Part shown: positions 23,155 to 36,328 of the stretch, in pieces
Layout of the letters: each line of letters begins with the position of its first letter
Numbering within the stretch: position 1 is the first letter of the stretch
NCBI GenBank assembly: GCA_011503125.2
Contig: WWBZ02000051.1
Coordinates: 1,550,001-1,614,000, forward strand
Direction of reading: 5' to 3'
Origin: Botryosphaeria dothidea
Lineage: Eukaryota; Ascomycota; Dothideomycetes; Botryosphaeriales; Botryosphaeriaceae
Length of the DNA: 64,000 bases
Program-made: the position numbers and the translations under genes
Notes under the pieces: generated by a model
Databases searched by the model: none
The model's input: only the letters and a program-made list of their open reading frames with translations
What the model was told of the DNA's origin: nothing

Positions 23155-23176
23155 CGGTCGCGGTCGCGGTCGCGGT
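23155..23176. repeat. Short tandem hexamer repeat
   Basis: CGGTCG repeated three times plus a partial copy, in the promoter or leader of TRS130. It could be a low-complexity stretch or a cluster of GC-rich binding sites. Confidence 0.5.
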
Positions 23177-23365
23177 GCTCGACCGCGGGGCAACAGTCTG
23201 CAGGGCGCTAGAATCCCTGCCCGACCCCGTTAGCGATCACGCCCTTTCAGTACCGACCGCACCTCTCATCGCAGCTGGTCGCAACTGCCACCCCAGATAT
23301 ACCGGGGCTGCCGCTGCGAAGGGTTGTCGACGCACGACGGACATGACCACCAGCGCCCTGACGTC

Positions 23366-26300
23366 ATGGCCTCCTCCAGCAAAGTAACCGGTATGCTCGC
23401 CACCTCGCATCTCCAGCAAAGCCTGGCCCTCGCAGCTGACCCCGTCCCCTAGTGGAATATCACGATCCAAACCAGCTGTGGCCAGTCATCGAGCATCATT
23501 TTCGCGCTAGGCTGCCTCTGAGGAATCTTCACTGGAAATCCCCCAGTCGCCCCCTCCGCTCCATTGACTCCCTGCACGTGGATTTTGTGCCTGGAAGGGA
23601 CCCTACCGATGAGTTCCTCAAGTCGCTGCCGCCTTCATCATCCGGCGATGGTAGGAGAAGTCGCGCCGCATCGGCTGCATCCACGCGCCCTGGTTCTTCT
23701 GATGGCCGCCCCGGACGTCGTCGCCATCAAATTCCCGGATTGAGTCAGACGCCTTATCTTAAGGTCTTCATCCTAAGATGTGATGACAACGACACCTACA
23801 AGGTCTCTTCCCGCAAGCTGCTGCGCGAATGGATCAAAGAAAACACCCCACCTTCGGAGAGCGGCACCAAGAGCACCCAGGAAAACCATGATGCTTTCGA
23901 GTGGCTGGTTCTGCATGTTGTTCTGCCTGATACGCCCGCGGCCGGCCAGCCACGTCTCAGTGGCTCTGCCAGCGCTTCCACTGGAGCCATTGAAAAGTCT
24001 AGCAGCGGCTCACGGTGGCCCGGGCGTGGTTCCACTACCATTTTCGAGAAGATCCGTTCCGACTTCAACTCGACCAGCAAATCTGCTCCAGATCGAGTGG
24101 CTCAGATCCGCCTGGAGATGAAGGATATCCCGCCCCACCTCATTCCCCCCGGGATCGGTAACTCTTCGCACCCGTACAACGACAGCCCTCAGGAGATTCT
24201 CAACTCGTGGAGTGATACCATCATCAAGTTCAAGACTCTAATTCTGTCGTCTTTTGATCTCCGGGTCAGCCAGTACGAGGAGGACATCAAAGAAAAGGAT
24301 GCTCAACGTCATCTTCCGGGTTGGAACTTTAACACTTTCTTTGTTCTAAAAGAGGGTCTAGCAAGAGGTTTCGAGAGCGTTGGTCTCGTAGAAGATGCTC
24401 TTGTGGGCTACGACGAGCTCTCCGTCGGGCTCGATACCATCATCAGAGAGCGTGCAGCTGACGGTTACGGTGGCACGTTTCTTGAGTATACTGAAGACTT
24501 GAAACAACAATTGCTTGTTTGTAAAAAGACACCAGGCACTAATCCTTTCGGAGAGAAGCCCATCAGCTCTTCGCGAAAAGATTATAGAGGTCTGGTTCTC
24601 TCGAATAACATTTCAATATTCGACTTCAGATGTTACATATTCTCACGTCAATTGGCGCTCCTTTTGCGCCTAGGAAATGCTTCTGTCTCCAGATCAGAAT
24701 TTCTCTCTAGCTCGAGACCAAGCTCCAGACCAAATTCCCGACCATCAACCGCCCAGCAGGCCAAGGCTTCCACCGATGACTTCTTTCTGGGAACTCGCAC
24801 AGGCACGGAAGAGCAAGAAACGGAAGATCTCACCTCTCTTGCTGAGCTCTGCCGACGAGCGATGAGCTTCTTGAATATCGCAGCTCACATTCTCCGAGAT
24901 GATCTCACACACGCGTATGTCGAATCCGTCACTAGTTGTGCCATTTCGGCTAATAGTTCCAGCACTGAGAGCGAGACCGAAAATATCTCCGCAGAGGTCA
25001 TAGACAATTTTGTCTCTTCCTGGAGCTACGCAGTCGCGCAACAGATTTTGAACGATACTACCTCCTCATGTCTACCCGTCACCTCGTTCGAGAAGAATTC
25101 CAGTACGGCTTCAACCGCGAAGGCATTAGGTCCCAAGCATGACCTCAAAGTTTCGATTCCAGAGCAGAAAACTTTAGCGCATCCTAAGCGTAGTAGCTCA
25201 CTCCTCGATCGCCGTGCTTCAGTGCAAGACTTCCCATACAACCGGGGTGGACAAGTTGTTTATGATCATGGCAGATTTAATAGCACAGGAGCTCCATTGG
25301 GCAAGAAGGACCAAAACTCCGCTACGAACACGCAGCTAAAGTCCGGCCAACTTGAACTCGCTGCACATCGCGCAGAATTATACCTCGTCCAAAGAAGGAT
25401 TCTGGAGCGCCTTGGAAAGAAGCTAAACTGGCTCCTCGGTTGGGCCGCGGTGGCTGCACAGCATGAGGAAAATAAATTCACCGAAGTCTCCCTGGATGGC
25501 GACCAAACCGAAGAAGCGGCACAGAAGAAGCAAAACGGTGATGCTCAAGAGTCGCAAGAGGAGACACTTGGTGGCATTTGCGAGAGCACACTTCGAAGCG
25601 CCTTGGATGCCAAGGAAGACTTCAGAAATATTTATGAAGTATACCTCCCCTCCGTACTTATGCGGGTATGGAGCTAATGAACCTTTCAGCAATTGAGTGA
25701 CCTCGCTGTCAAGCATTATTTTGCCGCCACTCGGTCCAAGTCTGCTGAAGGGATCATGGGCGACCTTGCTGCTTTGAAATTGTACGTATATTCGTTATAT
25801 TACTCTGCATTTTGGCTGACCGGAACCCAGTGAATCAGGAGATTACTCCGCCGCGGCCACTTACTTCAGCCGAATGGCGCCTCTCTACGCCCAGAACAGA
25901 TGGAACCTTGTAGAGGTTACCATGCTCAAGATGTATGCTCAATGCCTGAAGAAACTAAACAGGAAAGACGAGTACGTCAGGGTACTTCTCGATCTTTTGG
26001 CAAAATCGGCTTCCAATCAGACGCCTTCCCTTTCGGCCAACATCCGTCCAACCTCAGAACGAATCCCCTGGCTCGACGATGATCGGTTAGACACCACGGG
26101 CATTTTGAAAGAACTGGTTACATTTTCAGAAGAACTGCCGTACGATGTCTCTGCACCCATGAGCCGTTACTTCTCGAACATCATCGTGAATCCATATATC
26201 CGGCACTACGAAGACCAAGATGGATTCCAAATGAGTCTTAGCTTTCGTCATCTTCTTGAAGACGACATAGAGATTGACAAGGCTAAGATTCGCCTGGTAA

Positions 26301-28412
26301 GCATGGACCCAGGGGAGAACCGAGATGTCTGGTTGGAGACGAAGGAGAAGCTCGATGTGAAGCAAGGCCAAACCACAACTTGGCTTCATACAAACGTAAG
26401 TCACAGTCCTAACCTTTTGTAATAAACGACGTTTGACATTTTTAGGTCGTCACACTTGGATACTATGCAGTGGACAAAGTTGTCCTTGAGGCGAAAAAGA
26501 TACACTTTGCCCAGGAGATGACGAAGAAAGAGGATACGCTGCAACCGCTGGGAATCACCATTCCTGGAGCATCTACGTTGACCTCGCGTGTGCCAAAGAA
26601 ATACCGAGTTCTCACCTACCCTCGTGCGGAAGCGTTCGATGCTAAACTAACGGTCGCACGTTCGATCCACATCGACAAGATCAAATCATTAGAGCTGGAT
26701 TGCCTCACCTTTGCTAACAGTGTGGCCAAAGCTGAAGTTCACATGAAAGCTGCATCGGCTGGACTGAGACTTCGCACGGGCAACGCAAAGGTATTTGACG
26801 GTGACGCCAAAATCACCAATCGACCAACTCCCGGCGTCTTCGAGCTTTCGGATATGGCAGCACAGACAGCTACAAGGATCAGCATTCCTTATGAGTTAGA
26901 GGTCAACCTATCTGAGCTACACATAAAGCTTGAGATCGTCTACTACACGGGTCTGGGACAGCACGAGTACCGTGCGAACTGCACTATCAACATTGAGTTG
27001 CCTCTCGATGTCAATGTACACGATCAGTTCATGGAGCGTATGCTCCTTTCCACTTTCAAAGTTACAACATCAAATCACGTCCCCTTGGACGTTTTGAACA
27101 TCCAATTAAAGGGAACGGCTGCCTTCGACGTCGACCCGGCAAAGTTGTATGGTTCGCGAAACCCGGTCCGACCTGGCCAACCACCAGCCTTCGTGTATCG
27201 CATCTTCAGGAAGGAGGACTCCAGTCTTGCCAATCCCGCGGACTCGAACCTGTCACTCAGCATCAATTACCGTTGCCTCGATGACCACATCTACGATGAA
27301 TTGGAAAAGAGGTTCTCCAAAGCCGTTCAGGATAGTCAATTTGCTTACCTGGGCCGGCTCTTGTTCCCTCGTCTGTGGGAGAACCTCAAAACGAACCTGA
27401 CTGCAGATGATTGGCAGAAGGCTTCTTTCAATGATGAGCTTCGCTGTGGCTCGTTCGACGAGGCTGGGTGGATGATGACGATCGAGTGCCTTCCTACCAA
27501 CGCCCGCGAAGAGCTGCGGGAATGGCTCTTGGACTGGCACAAGGTAATCCTCTCACAAGGCACAGCTAAACAAAATTGCACCGAAATACTAACAGTCGCT
27601 TGCCACAGTCAAATCCCACTATCGATATCACTCCGCCCAAAGACCGCAATGAGGCCATGATCGCCCCAATCACGCGCCGCATTACCATCACCGTCGCTGT
27701 GCCGCGAGTTCAAATCCTCAACATCGCCCACCTCGATCTCAAGACTTCCGTACCATCGCCCGCGTTCACTCCTCCCATAGCGTCCCTCGGTACCCCTCTT
27801 CAAGCTGCTCTCCGCATCAAACACACCCGCAAATGGGATGACCCATCTTCCCTGGCCAAAAATGCAAACCTCGCGCACCCAGACGATCCCGTACAATTCG
27901 TGTACGAGATCGAAGCCGATCCAAATGTCTGGCTGCTGGGCGGTGCAAAGCGCGTGCAGTTCGCGGCCAGGGAGGGTGAAGTCAAGACTTTCCCACTCAC
28001 ACTGATTCCCTTGCGTGAGGGATACCCCAGGTGGTTGCCGAGTGTGGTGATTCGACCCGTCATCGTCAAAGATGAGAAGGAAGGAAGTAGGGATCGTGGC
28101 GCTGTGCCGGAGATTACGACTGAGATGGACCTTATCTCGCAGCATTCATGCGTGCAGGTCGTGCCCGATTGGAAGAGCGTCACGGTGGGAGTCGGCGTGT
28201 TTGGAGGCGATGGTGGGGAGAAGGCGGTTTCGGAGGCAGTGTTGTTGGAAGCTGGGGATAGGGACGATGGAGAAGAAATGAAGGCCAGGCAAGGGTTGGT
28301 GGCTGGCATGGGCCTCCCAGTAGAGTTCAGGGAAACGAAAAAGGTGGCCGAGCACGGAGACGGAGTGGACGGCGAAGAGGGGCAGCAAGCTTTATTATCT
28401 GATGAGGAATGA
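23366..28412 (+). CDS. trs130: TRAPPII complex subunit Trs130 (TRAPPC10)
   Basis: Six exons: 23366-23390, 23453-25638, 25690-25781, 25831-26395, 26446-27543, 27609-28412. The frame closes at 1,589 residues, near the usual size. The start exon encodes only MASSSKVT before the conserved VEYHDPNQLWPVIEHHF. The N-terminal TRAPPC10 domain includes LKVFILRCDDNDTYKVSSRK and RLEMKDIPPHLIP; the gamma-adaptin-like and immunoglobulin-like C-terminal half includes VHDQFMERMLLSTFKVTTSN and RRITITVAVPRVQIL. Trs130 is a specific subunit of TRAPPII, the exchange factor for Ypt31/Rab11 at the late Golgi. All introns are GT-AG, 49-65 nt. In exon 2 the segment around SSRPSSRPNSRPSTAQQ is a Ser/Arg low-complexity insert. 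Confidence 0.95.
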
Positions 28413-31400
28413 CTACAGGATGATTTGACTTAGCTGGCTGGTTGGATGGATGGACAGCTAAACGTGGTTTTGACAGTAGACTTGTATGTAGGTAATAATA
28501 GGTACATTCAGAGAATGCTTTCGAAAGTGTAGATCACATATAGTGGTAAATATCAATCGAATGAATGGATGTTCTTCTTTCGAAAAGAAAAACTACACAG
28601 AACTTTGAAAAAAGGTAGAGAATATCCCATTCTCTTTGGTATATTCTTCCATCATAGCAGGCCTCTTCAGGAGTAAAGTCGCTGCTTGCCTCTCCGGCAC
28701 ATAGTTACGACCCTCAATGACGTACTGATACATCCACTTTGGCTTTGACCAAGATCAAATAGTGCCTATAATGCGCTAGATGATGCCTTACCCTAGTTTC
28801 GTTCTAAAAGGCGTCGCATGTACGTAAACGATCCAGTGTCTTTCGACCAAAGTGATTTGGTATTGAACTCCTCAGCGCAGGTAATCAATTTATCGTTTGT
28901 CGCTTTTCACATTGCGTGTATTGAATGATATGGATAGTTAGCAGCTCCTTCTACGTATGATTGAACACATTAACGTCATGTTCTGTTTTTCACTGATCAG
29001 ATCCTGGTACCGTGATATCACCCGAACCTTGGAACCAAAGGGCCTACTGTCTGCCACTCCACTGTAGGCTCTATAGAACAGAATTTCACTTCGGACTGGA
29101 GTGAAATATATAATGCCTGAGAGAATACATCATTTAGAGGAGGGATTGTTCGGCCAGAGTGAGAAGGCCCATACAATAACCACAACGTAAAGTGGACAAA
29201 GATAAGAGTGAAGGTTTAGTGGGCGAGAAGGCAAAGGAGCAACATCATCAGAAAATTTATATACCCGAAGAGATATAGGAAACATGCTGTAATTTGAAAC
29301 CAGGAAAAGGGAAAGAGCACAGGGAAAGCGATGGATGGATGCATGGAAGGAAACCAACCAGTGAGCAAGTTAGATTAGGAATCTGGAGCGGACGTGCAGT
29401 CATTCTGACAACAACTTCAACCAACCGTTTAGGCTTGCGGGACTATCATAAAATGTTTAGATCGATACCATAATATTTTGTTTTGAATATTTGGGACTGA
29501 CCTTTAAGCGTTCCCGGTCTCGTTCAGCGGTAAGCTAATAAAGGACCCTGTAATCCACTGTGGGGACGCACGATAATGACCTCAACAATAGCTTGGTGTC
29601 CACACTCGTGTTCCCGACTTTTGAACTGTTTACGTTTTTATTTCAGCTCAAAGGCAAAGCACCTTTCGAGGCCACACCGAGATTCAATGCTTCCTTGCTT
29701 GCGAGAAATTCCCAATCTCATTGTCCTCGCTTCCTACACATTCCATAACTTTTATATGATGGGATTGTTGTGATGACCAACCGTTCCTTGCCCTCATTGA
29801 AATTTTGTAATTGTTCGTGAATGCGTTTCGAGTGTTGGACAGGTGCGTATGATAAATGGCCATGGATCGATCTCGTGCGGTCGGCGTAATCTATGCAAGA
29901 TCCTGTACACTACTAACAGTAATCGCAAAGCTGCTGGAGGGCTCATCCGTTCATCTCGATGCAACGACCTTATCGCGTCTGGATCGATTCTTCGGTTCCT
30001 CCATAGCCGCCGACTTTGCTTATTGCCTTGCCGTTGCAACAAAACGGAGAGGGACTGAGCGCAGGAGAAATGCCAATGTTTGGGACTATCCGGTCCATGT
30101 ATTTTTCTCGCAGGAAGGGCAAGTGAAGAGTAAGAGCGAATTGAAGGTGAGTATAAAACGGAGGTTGGTTATTGGAGCGAGCAGCGGCGATGCTTGAGAG
30201 ACTAGCGGAGAAAGCTGGAAAGAGAGAAAGCATTCCGCCAACCCCCGCCTTAGGAAGACACCTTCCCACCAGGAAATGTACCACATGGTGCACAAACGAA
30301 TTGACCGTGCCCCCTTTATTCACCTTTGCTTTTTCCCAAATCCAAGGCGAAGGAGGGCACGGAAAAAGGAAGCATAGACGCGAGCGGACTTAGCGACAAA
30401 CGTGTTTCGCCGTGGTCATTATGGGGGCGCAAGCAAGCACCACGCAGGGGAAGGAGGCGGGCTGACGGTTTAGTGCACTGACGGTTGAAAGTAGTGCCGT
30501 CCGCCATCACACAGAAAGCAGCAAGACAGCCGAAAACTAGTGACGAAGTGTCTTACCCGCGCCCCGATCACGGCCCCAAGGTCTCAACTCTTGCCGGCCG
30601 TAAGCAACAAGCGCGGTTCGCTTGAGGTCATTAAAGATACATTTTGCTAGGTAGGATTGAGCTCGGCATATCTCCTTGTGAAGAACTGCTAGTGAAGGAT
30701 AGCACCGGGATTTACTTAAACGAGTGTGACGTTAACAGGGTGAAGAACTATGGCGGAATGGAGGCGGCCATGCTGATGCCATTGCCTCGAGTGGCTGTCG
30801 TACGCACGCACTTGTTTGAGCTAAAACCCATGGACGACAGACGCTGGTTCGATGTAAGCGTCTGCAGCCGCACATGAATGGATAGGTCTAGGTAGATCCG
30901 TACTCAAAGTACAAGGCTGAAACCGAAGGCTGCCTGAGAAGGATGAGGAAGTATGTGAGAGGGGTGCTTGCGAAAGCGCTGCATGAATACGTCAAGTCCG
31001 TCCAGGACGCTTAAGTTAGCTTCAGCATCCATCAGGCATCTAGTCGCTGGACAGTGCGACCGATGCTCAGGGACGGCATGATTCCACTGGGAATCTAGAA
31101 GGACTCGAACCGCTTACCCAGGCGCTGGGACCTACACGAAGGAGCGCCCAGTATTTAGGTGAGGTAACACACGGGTGGATTTGGATTGTAGGTGTGATAC
31201 TCGGGGCAACCCAAGGACCAATGGAATGCTCGACGGCATGCTGGAAGGGCTGATAAGACGTCGACCAGACTCTTGGACTCCCACACTTGCCGTTTCATGA
31301 AATCAAAAGCCGTCAAACAGCATGCTCATCGGACAAAGGTAAAACAATTTTTCTGCGTGTTGTGGCCTCTGGGAGCACACACCGCAAGTCCGGACGATGC

Positions 31401-31500
31401 AAGAACATTGGCGGCGGCATCCTACCAAGACGGCGGCGGAATAAGCTCTCCTTAGCGCATGCCAAACGTGCAGAATGGTCAACTGCCGCGAGCTGCCTTC
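28413..31500. other. Gene-poor interval, left part
   Basis: After the TRS130 3' UTR no convincing gene is seen. Open frames are short, overlap on both strands, and cannot be joined by good splice sites into a recognisable protein. Composition is moderately AT-rich to about 30.4 kb. A tRNA-like scrap near 31.1 kb does not fold into a cloverleaf. No transposon terminal repeat or transposase fragment was recognised. Confidence 0.5.
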
Positions 31501-34308
31501 CAGCGTTCAGCACGGCCCTCAGGTGACGGGTGCAGCAGATAAATCACCACAATATTCTGGGGCGCTGTGGTATGTAACATCAGTCCTCGGGCGATATTCT
31601 GGCTGATCGAGAATGCTGAGAGGCGCTGACGTCGGTCGAGTCGGCCCCCCCCCCAATGCCGTCCAAGCTCGGTGACGTTGGTTTCCGGTGGTTTGAAGGC
31701 AGAAGAGGTTCCAGGATAAACCTTCGGCAGAATGACTGGCCGTGCTTGATGGTGTCTAACACATGATGGACGCTAGTAGCAGGCTGGGGAAGAGTGCCCT
31801 CGGAACGGTGACGGAGACGGCTTCGCAACTGCAGCTTCGGAGGCTGGCTGGCGGGAATCCAAAACCGGGTCGGGCGGTGTCGCAAGCTTGCTCTGGTGCA
31901 AAGCGCAAGAGCTGGCGAGGCGACCGTCATGGCAAGCGCCAGCCACGCGCGTCTTGCGCGTGTTGAAGTGACGAGGATTAGGCCTGCTGGGATTCGGGAT
32001 AGCGGGCGACGGACGCGGCTCCGTCTATTTAACAAGCCCATACAAGGAAGGTGGCGATTGTCGCGCGACGGCCCAGATAGGCTCGCTCAAGGGATGCATG
32101 CGCGCCAAGTAGGGCGTGAGCTTGCGCATGGATGCGGATCGTGCAATTAGCTTTTTCGGGGGAGCAGTTTGGAGCAGAGCAGGTCCGGTGGGATGGAGTT
32201 TTGTCTGGAGGCTGGCCGCTTCCCAGGCTGCGGGGAGCATCTTCGCCGACGCAGCGGTTCAGGTGCAGGCACAGCGCGGCGCAAAGAGCCATGCTTTGCA
32301 TGTGTCAAGTGTCGATGGAGTGGTTCGCATGCGGGTGGTTGCGTGTGGGTGGGCGCGAAACATGAGGGCGGAGAGCGGAGAGCGGGCAAGCCGACGGCTG
32401 GCAGGTCAGCCGGTAAGGCTCGCGATGGTGGGAAGAACGTGGGCGCCACAGGCTCCCTTAATTCCCGGCCGCGCGCTCGAGTCGACTAGAGCACTACTGC
32501 GCAGCGCGCTGGGTGGTGACCAAGACAGCCGGCGCCTGTGTCGTCTTGATGAGGCCCCCGGCCGGGGCATTCGGCTTGGGCTGTCTTTTGCATGTCCACC
32601 AGTCTCCAAAACAGTAGTGGTGCAACCTGGGAGAGAGGCAAAGGGTGATCTGATCGGACAGCCACCTGCCGTGCGAGAGGCGTCAATCCCCGCGGACGCT
32701 GCGGGCGCGCCAATCAGCGCCGCCCGCCTGTGCGGCCGGGAGGTGCAGCTATGGCCTGATGCTTGCCAACCCATTCCCCATCCGGACCCAACACGACACA
32801 AAGACCCCGGCCGTCCCCCCCTTCAGGGACCCCCAGCACCGTTGAGTACCCTCCATCAGGGCCCAGCGAGCTACCTAGCTTCGGCCCCGAAGGCCTTTGT
32901 GGCAGCGCTGCCAGGCCGCTCTTCAGCGCCTGCGTACAGCGTCCAAGCCGCAGCGCGCACGACACAAGCCTCGTCGTGCAACTGATCGGGCGCATCGACG
33001 ATGCGCGCCGGAAGCGCAGGCCGAGCAGCAGCCAGCAGCGGCAGCGATGCAGCGTCGGGTATTTTGCGCTTGGCGCCCACATTCCTTACCTCTGGGACGC
33101 TGGGTCTGGGCTGGGTCCCAGCTATCTCGCTGTCAAGAACGACGCGCCGCGCCGCAAGAAGCGAGAGTGAGAGGGGACCCATCGCCAGCATGGACGGCGA
33201 CAGCTCATTGTCAATCTCGCGGCTCGCCAGGCCAAACGCACCCGCGTCCCGCTGTGCCCTCTCCGCAGCCCGTCCCGTCCTGGGCGGGTCGCCGACGCGG
33301 ATTCCGGCCCACGAAACGCACAGGCCGGGGAGCGGCTGATGGGCTCAGCTAGAAGCAGGGATGTCGAGACGCGGCGCTGTCTGGTGTCTCTCCTCTCGGC
33401 TCGCGACGCCTGCCGCTCGCGCAGCGCATAGCCTGCTAGCAGCGCCGACGCGCGCACAGCAGGCGCAGGCGTCGGGCGCAGCTTGCTCGCGAGCAGCCGG
33501 ACTCAGTGCTCGACGAGCGGGCGGCGTGAAGTGAGGCCTGGGGTGTGTGTGTGTGTCGCTGTGGCGAAGCGACCCGGACCCAACAGAATGGCATGAGCGA
33601 CCGAGCGGGCGAGTCAGGCGGCGGGAACGGGGAAGAGGCGGGTGTGCAGCTGGCTCCAAGGGAACGCTCTGGCTCCAAAGAAAGCCCGAGCGCCAGTCGT
33701 CCCCAGCCAGCCGGTTCCTCCATCCCCCGAATCACTCCCGTCTTCTCACCTGTCAACCCGCCGCGAGTCGACCACCACGACCTCTCCTCTCTGGCCCTTC
33801 AGAGAGCGACGCACCCCGCGATATTTCCCGTCGACTCCTCTGTGCCCATTGTCGACGCTCGCGGGTCTGCAGATTCGCCCTTCCACCAGTACGTCGCACC
33901 TCCCTGTGCAAGTAACGCCTCGACACCGTGCGACCGGCCGTCCGCCTGCCTGCTGCTGCTTGTCTGACAACTCCCCAGCAAAAAAACTCCTACGCAGCTC
34001 TCGCCCGCGCCATTGTGCTGCTCGACCCTAGAACGTCGCTCGCTGCTCCTTCCCTTCCAACCTTTCCTCCTTGTGAGTCCTCAACCTGCCGTTTTCTTTG
34101 ATCTTTTGCGCACCTCCACGCTGCTCGCCCGCTGCCTTCGGTCGCTTGGGCACCGCCCTCTTGGCCTCGCACCCAGCCAACGCCAGCTCCGTGTCCTGGA
34201 GACAAATTCCCAGGCCTTCTCGCTGACAACCGGCGATCCAGATACCAATTCTGCGGAGTTTACCTCTGTTACTGTACGATCGTCCTCGTGTGCGACCCCA
34301 TTATTCCT
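31501..34308. other. Gene-poor, GC-rich interval upstream of veA
   Basis: From about 31.8 to 33.7 kb GC content rises and all six frames are partly open, which yields long but overlapping open frames (for example 32116-32985) with Arg/Ala/Pro/Ser-rich translations and no domain. I take this as non-coding or as the distal promoter and long leader of veA. It includes a run of ten C at 31645-31654 and a seven-unit GT repeat at 33542-33555. From 33.7 kb the plus strand is CT-rich, as is common near fungal transcription starts. Confidence 0.5.
33542..33555. repeat. GT dinucleotide microsatellite (7 units)
   Basis: Seven consecutive GT units in the interval upstream of veA. Short, but likely length-variable between strains. 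Confidence 0.7.
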
Positions 34309-34427
34309 GTAAGTGCCATTCTTGGCTCTTCTGAGGCATGCGCGGCGACACGCCATGCAAGGGAGCGGCTGCCCACGCTCTGCTGCTGTCATGCCACCAG
34401 TCTGCTAATCTGTCCCTCGTGTCCCAG
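34309..34427 (+). other. Predicted 5' UTR intron of veA
   Basis: A perfect GTAAGT donor at 34309, a TGCTAAT branch point near 34403 and a CCCAG acceptor ending at 34427 define a 119 nt intron that stops 48 nt before the veA start codon. An upstream in-frame ATG at 34338 lies inside it, so splicing would remove that alternative start. Confidence 0.6.
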
Positions 34428-34475
34428 CACCTTTCCCTTCGACCGTTTGATCCCTCTCCATCACCAACAACCACC

Positions 34476-36328
34476 ATGGCGACGAGTATTATTCCCGTGG
34501 CCAACGAGACCTTGAGCTCATCCTCCAGGATGACCAAGGAGGGTAAGAAGATCACGTATCAGATGCAAGTCATCCAGCAACCTGAGCGTGCCAGAGCTTG
34601 TGGTTCTGGAGCCAAATGTGAGCAAGCGTCGAAGCAACCGTGACCAAGGATCCGACTGACTCGCGTCCAGCTTCTGCCGACCGCCGTCCGGTCGACCCGC
34701 CGCCGATTGTGGAACTCCGCATTTTTGAGGGTGAGAACAGGCAGAACGATATTACTTTCTCATACAATGCGAACTTTTTCCTGTTTGCGACTTTGGAGAA
34801 CGCGCGTTCCATCGCCCAGGGACGCGTCCAGCCTAATCCTGCTAGCTTCCCCGTCCTCACCGGAACTCCCGTTGCTGGCATGGCATATCTTGATCGCCCT
34901 ACGCCCGCTGGTTACTTTATTTTCCCGGACCTGTCGGTTCGTCATGAAGGGAAATACCGCCTGAGCTTTGCTTTGTACGAGGAGCTGAAGGAGCACAAGG
35001 ATATGGATAGCGATGATCGTGGCTCGGAGCATGTCCAGAATGGCCGTGTTGATGCTCATGTCTCTCACAGGCTGGAGGTGAAGTCCGCGCCCTTCAGCGT
35101 CTACAGCGCCAAGAAGTTCCCAGGTCTCACGGAAAGCACTGCCCTGAGCCGCATGGTTGCCGAGCAAGGATGCCGTGTCCGGATACGCCGTGACGTCCGC
35201 ATGAGGAGGCGCGACAACAAGACTAAGGATGACTGGGATGACTACGAGGAGAAGACGGCCTACGAGCGCAACCGGACTGCTACCCCGGATGTCTATGGAC
35301 AGAATGCAGTGCACACGCCGCAGCCCATGGCCGACGGAAGTGACCGTCCTAGGTCGCAGAGCAACGCTAGCAACGCGTCGTTTGCCCCGCCTCCTCGTCG
35401 TCCTTCCATGCAAGACATGGCCAATTCCTACAACCCAGGCTACCAGAACCAGATGCCGCCTCCGCAGGCGCCCCAAAACGCATACTCATCTCAAATGCAG
35501 TACCCCGCCGCCCCTGCGCCGCAATACCAGAGCCAATACCCGCCCGCGCCGCAGCAACCGGCCATGCACCCTCCCCAGGCCCCTTACATGCAACAACAGC
35601 ACTCGTGGCAGCCGCAGGCCCAGCCCCAGATGCCGATGGCCCAGCCGTATGGTTATGGTCCCAACCAACAATATGGCCATTACGAGCAGCCGGCTCCTGT
35701 CCGTCATGACAGTCTTGACTACAGCAGCAATGGCTCCGAGTACCGCCGTCCATCATTGGCTGGCCCTCAGCAAACGCCGACCCAGATGGCGGCGCCCTTC
35801 GGAACCTTGGACTCGGGCTACAACCGGCACCAAAGTCAGATGAACCCACCCCCTGCGCAGCCGATGCCGAGCTCCCAGGCTCCTCACCCGAATGGATCTC
35901 AGGCCCCTGCCAGCACCCACTCGATAAATGGATACAACCTGGCTCCCTTGAAGACCCTGCAGCCACCTGCTGAAAAGCTCGAACCCGTGTCTCCTTCATA
36001 TCCTGTATCTGCTCCTGGAATGCAAATGCCCGTCGACCCGCTCGTGCCGCGTACTTACCAGAATAAGCCGTACAGCAGCCACGGTGACTCAAACGGTCAG
36101 ACTCTTTCCGGCTCGACGAAGCGTTCCTTCTCTGCTACTTTTGACACCAACCACATCGAACAACCTCTGCGCGGCGGTGCCCGTCCCAATGTCAACCTGC
36201 CTGTGGATGATGGTGGTCTTAGCGCATTGGACGCTTCGACAGACGAGGAGATTCTTGATGAGCGTGCAATGAGCTACCGTCGTGCTGATGGTACGCACAG
36301 GAGCCGGCGCGTTCCCCTGTCCAATTGA
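34476..36328 (+). CDS. veA: Velvet A, light-dependent regulator of development and secondary metabolism
   Basis: Two exons, 34476-34617 and 34671-36328, 599 residues. The ATG at 34476 begins the MATS... N-terminus usual for VeA, followed by [20 protein letters not shown] and a bipartite-type nuclear signal. The velvet domain spans about residues 25-230, with conserved [52 protein letters not shown] and [20 protein letters not shown]. The rest is Pro/Gln/Ser-rich and disordered, with PEST-like stretches, and ends in [16 protein letters not shown]. VeA moves with importin-alpha into the nucleus in the dark, joins VelB and the methyltransferase LaeA, and controls sexual development and toxin or pigment clusters. 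The single coding intron, just after the N-terminal segment, is GT-AG, 53 nt. Confidence 0.97.

Larger units (their letters stand above)
22612..23365. other. Divergent promoter region (RTA1-family / TRS130)
   Basis: Holds the promoters of the minus-strand RTA1-family gene and the plus-strand TRS130 gene. A TATATA element and a short GC-rich hexamer repeat are listed separately. No coding frame supported. Confidence 0.6.

Noticed and set aside
31095..31145. tRNA-like segment (GGACTCGAACC) near 31.1 kb
   Set aside because: T-arm, anticodon and acceptor stems do not pair; at best a relic.
32116..32985. 289-residue open frame in the GC-rich interval upstream of veA
   Set aside because: Overlaps open frames in nearly all other frames, has an Ala/Arg/Pro-biased translation and no recognisable domain or splice structure; typical of GC-rich non-coding DNA.
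34338..34475. N-terminally extended veA from ATG 34338
   Set aside because: Lies inside a strong predicted leader intron, and the MATS start at 34476 matches the usual VeA N-terminus; kept only as a possible isoform.
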